DNA of 64,000 bases from Brevibacterium oceani (lineage in GTDB: Bacteria > Actinomycetota > Actinomycetes > Actinomycetales > Brevibacteriaceae), in the NCBI RefSeq assembly GCF_013623835.1, contig NZ_JABKDE010000007.1, positions 124,001 to 188,000 on the forward strand. Reading direction: 5' to 3'. Under the pieces are notes generated by a model. The model made no database searches, was not told where the DNA came from, and saw only the letters and a program-made list of their open reading frames with translations. Below, piece by piece: positions 62,857 through 64,000 of this stretch; position 1 is the stretch's first letter, and each line of letters starts with the position of its first letter. The position numbers and the translations under genes are program-made.

Positions 62857-63182
62857 GACACGCATTCCGCCACGATGGGCACTGCGGCGCGTCCGATCCT
62901 GACGACCCGCCGCAGTGCCCTTCTGTGTACCCACGGACGCGGCTGCCTGAGCCCCCGCACAGCGGTCGTCTGCTCGGCTGAGCCAGGGTGCGAGCGCCGT
63001 CTGTGAAGAATCGCACACGCGGCGAATCCGACATGCACGGCGCGGATGTGCGTCGATCCCGGGCCTGCAGGCGACACAATGGATGAACACAGTGGACTCT
63101 GAGCATCGTTTGGCACAGTTGTTCCGGTGATCATCAGGCCGCCGAAGGCCGTCGCGACCGCGGACGAGACGAAGGGAAGGCA
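62857..63182. other. Gene-free stretch before the LCP gene
   Basis: This 326-bp gap holds the terminator at 62877-62920 and the presumed promoter region of the LCP gene, ending in GAAGGGAAGG before GTG 63183. I see no gene, repeat or clear operator in the rest. Confidence 0.5.
62877..62920 (+). terminator. Rho-independent-like terminator
   Basis: GGGCACTGCGGCG (62877-62889) pairs with CGCCGCAGTGCCC (62908-62920), 13 bp, around an 18-nt loop, followed by TTCTGTGT. It lies 20 nt after the acyl-CoA dehydrogenase stop. Confidence 0.8.
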
Positions 63183-64000
63183 GTGGCCGAAACGAGATAT
63201 GTGGACCCGATCCGCTACCCGTCGTATGCCTCACAGCCGACGCGGGACGTGCGGGCCTGGCTGCTGCTTCTGGTCACGGTCATCGTCCCCGGCGGGGTCC
63301 AGCTCCTGTTTCGCCGTCGCCGCTGGGCGCGCATCTCGCTGTCGATCACAGCCATCAGCTGGATCCTGGTGATCATCGCCGCAGTGATCGTCCTCCTCGA
63401 CAGGACGTTCCTCTTCACTCTCGGCACCAACCCGTTCATCCTCACGTTCCTCACGATCTGGATTCCGGTCATCGCGATCAATTGGGTCGTGTGCCTCTTC
63501 GATTCGCTGCGGAGGATCCGTCTCGTCACGATCTCCCAGCGCGCCCGCAGACGCTTCATCGCCGCCTTCTGCGCCCTCCTGCTCATCGTCGTCGGGCCGC
63601 TCGCGTGGGGGACGACGATGCTCAACTCCCAACGCGGCCTGATGAGCGACCTCTTCGCCTCAGGGAAGGCGCTCAAGCCCGTGGACGGGCGGTACAACAT
63701 CCTGCTGCTGGGCTCCGACGCAGGAAAGGGGCGCACGGGGATCCGACCGGACTCGCTGTCGCTGGTCTCCATCGACGCGAAGACCGGCAAATCGGTCATC
63801 ATCGGCCTGCCGCGGAATATGGAGAATGTGCCGTTCCCGGACGACTCCCCGCTGCACAGGCACTATCCGCAGGGCTTCAACTGCGGCGACGAATGTCTGC
63901 TCAACGCTGTCTTCCAGCAGGGCGAACAGCACAAGGACGAGTTCGAGGACCCGAAGACCGCGGGTGAACAGGCCACGATGGATGCGGTGTCGGCGACCAC
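63183..64000 (+). CDS. LytR-CpsA-Psr (LCP) family protein, partial
   Basis: The gene runs off the window end; 272 codons are visible with no stop. About four hydrophobic segments fill the first ~145 residues (for example WLLLLVTVIVPGGVQLLF), followed by the start of the extracytoplasmic LCP domain: YNILLLGSDAGKGRTGIRPD with the conserved Asp/Arg pair, SLVSIDAKTGKSVIIGLPRN, and a Cys pair in FNCGDECLLNA. LCP enzymes transfer wall glycopolymers from undecaprenyl phosphate to peptidoglycan. Several N-terminal helices are more than the single one of most LCP proteins, but are known in actinobacteria. GTG 63183 follows GAAGGGAAGG. Confidence 0.85.
   Translation, partial: MAETRYVDPIRYPSYASQPTRDVRAWLLLLVTVIVPGGVQLLFRRRRWARISLSITAISWILVIIAAVIVLLDRTFLFTLGTNPFILTFLTIWIPVIAINWVVCLFDSLRRIRLVTISQRARRRFIAAFCALLLIVVGPLAWGTTMLNSQRGLMSDLFASGKALKPVDGRYNILLLGSDAGKGRTGIRPDSLSLVSIDAKTGKSVIIGLPRNMENVPFPDDSPLHRHYPQGFNCGDECLLNAVFQQGEQHKDEFEDPKTAGEQATMDAVSAT

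Noticed and set aside
61441..63234. 597-codon minus-strand open frame covering the FadE25-like gene
   Set aside because: It runs across purE, the acyl-CoA dehydrogenase, a terminator and the LCP start; no domain is recognisable, so it is a shadow.
63482..63967. Plus-strand 161-codon open frame near the window end
   Set aside because: It is in another frame inside the LCP gene, whose own frame is open from 63183 to the window end and carries family motifs.

Overview
The window is gene-dense, high-GC DNA (roughly 63-65% G+C by eye) with many GTG starts, actinobacterial regulatory sites (a LexA SOS box, a DtxR/IdeR-like iron box) and actinobacterial gene pairs (accD5/accE divergent from birA; purK-purE followed by a FadE25-like acyl-CoA dehydrogenase and a LytR-CpsA-Psr protein). 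I infer a Micrococcales actinomycete, most probably Brevibacterium or a close relative. The genus is a judgement from protein character, not from a database search. I see no rRNA, tRNA, CRISPR array, insertion sequence or prophage. The window is chromosomal and mostly metabolic, transport and regulatory.

Layout. 0.2-7.3 kb: a long acyl-CoA dehydrogenase, a PAP2 phosphatase, a NarL-type two-component system, a DUF4352 membrane-anchored protein, a fructosamine-kinase-like protein and the internally deleted remnant of a beta-keto acid cleavage enzyme. 7.3-14.7 kb: a formylglycine-generating enzyme, an M20 amidohydrolase, a succinate/acetate CoA-transferase, an SLC13/MatC-like permease, and a SnoaL-like protein coupled to an NCS1 permease. 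14.8-18.9 kb: a second NarL-type kinase/regulator pair beside a fatty acid desaturase, with a 24-bp palindrome just upstream of the desaturase promoter. This looks like an actinobacterial DesK/DesR/Des lipid-fluidity module. 19-25.1 kb: two paralogous pairs of a YhgE/Pip-like membrane protein and a divergent TetR regulator, separated by mgtC. The second membrane protein is an internal tandem duplication, and that pair is bracketed by two copies of a 72-74-bp palindromic repeat. 25.1-29.0 kb: FrnE-like DsbA, an iron-siderophore binding lipoprotein under an iron box, an AraC regulator, and a radical-SAM protein under a perfect LexA box.

29.1-35.7 kb is a catabolic cluster: flavin reductase, three MFS importers and an FMNH2-dependent monooxygenase of the NtaA/SnaA/DszA type. 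36-40.8 kb holds an NCS1 permease and hydantoin-racemase-like gene facing a GntR regulator and a DUF885 protease-like gene. 40.9-45.7 kb carries an MFS gene, a nitrilase-family amidase and a TetR/DHA2 drug-efflux operon, with the third palindromic repeat. 45.8-64 kb is the most conserved block: acyl-CoA carboxylase beta and epsilon subunits divergent from biotin ligase (which charges the carboxylase) and a coupled adenylate cyclase, topoisomerase IV subunit A, a PatA-type protein acetyltransferase, a DUF5998/phosphatase/methyltransferase operon, purK-purE, acyl-CoA dehydrogenase and a cell-wall LCP protein cut by the window end.

Two themes stand out. At least eight genes appear to be leaderless: a TANNNT -10 box lies 6-7 nt before the start codon, which also settles several start choices. 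Second, short palindromes with clear regulator neighbours sit in most divergent gaps, so much of the local regulatory wiring can be read directly.
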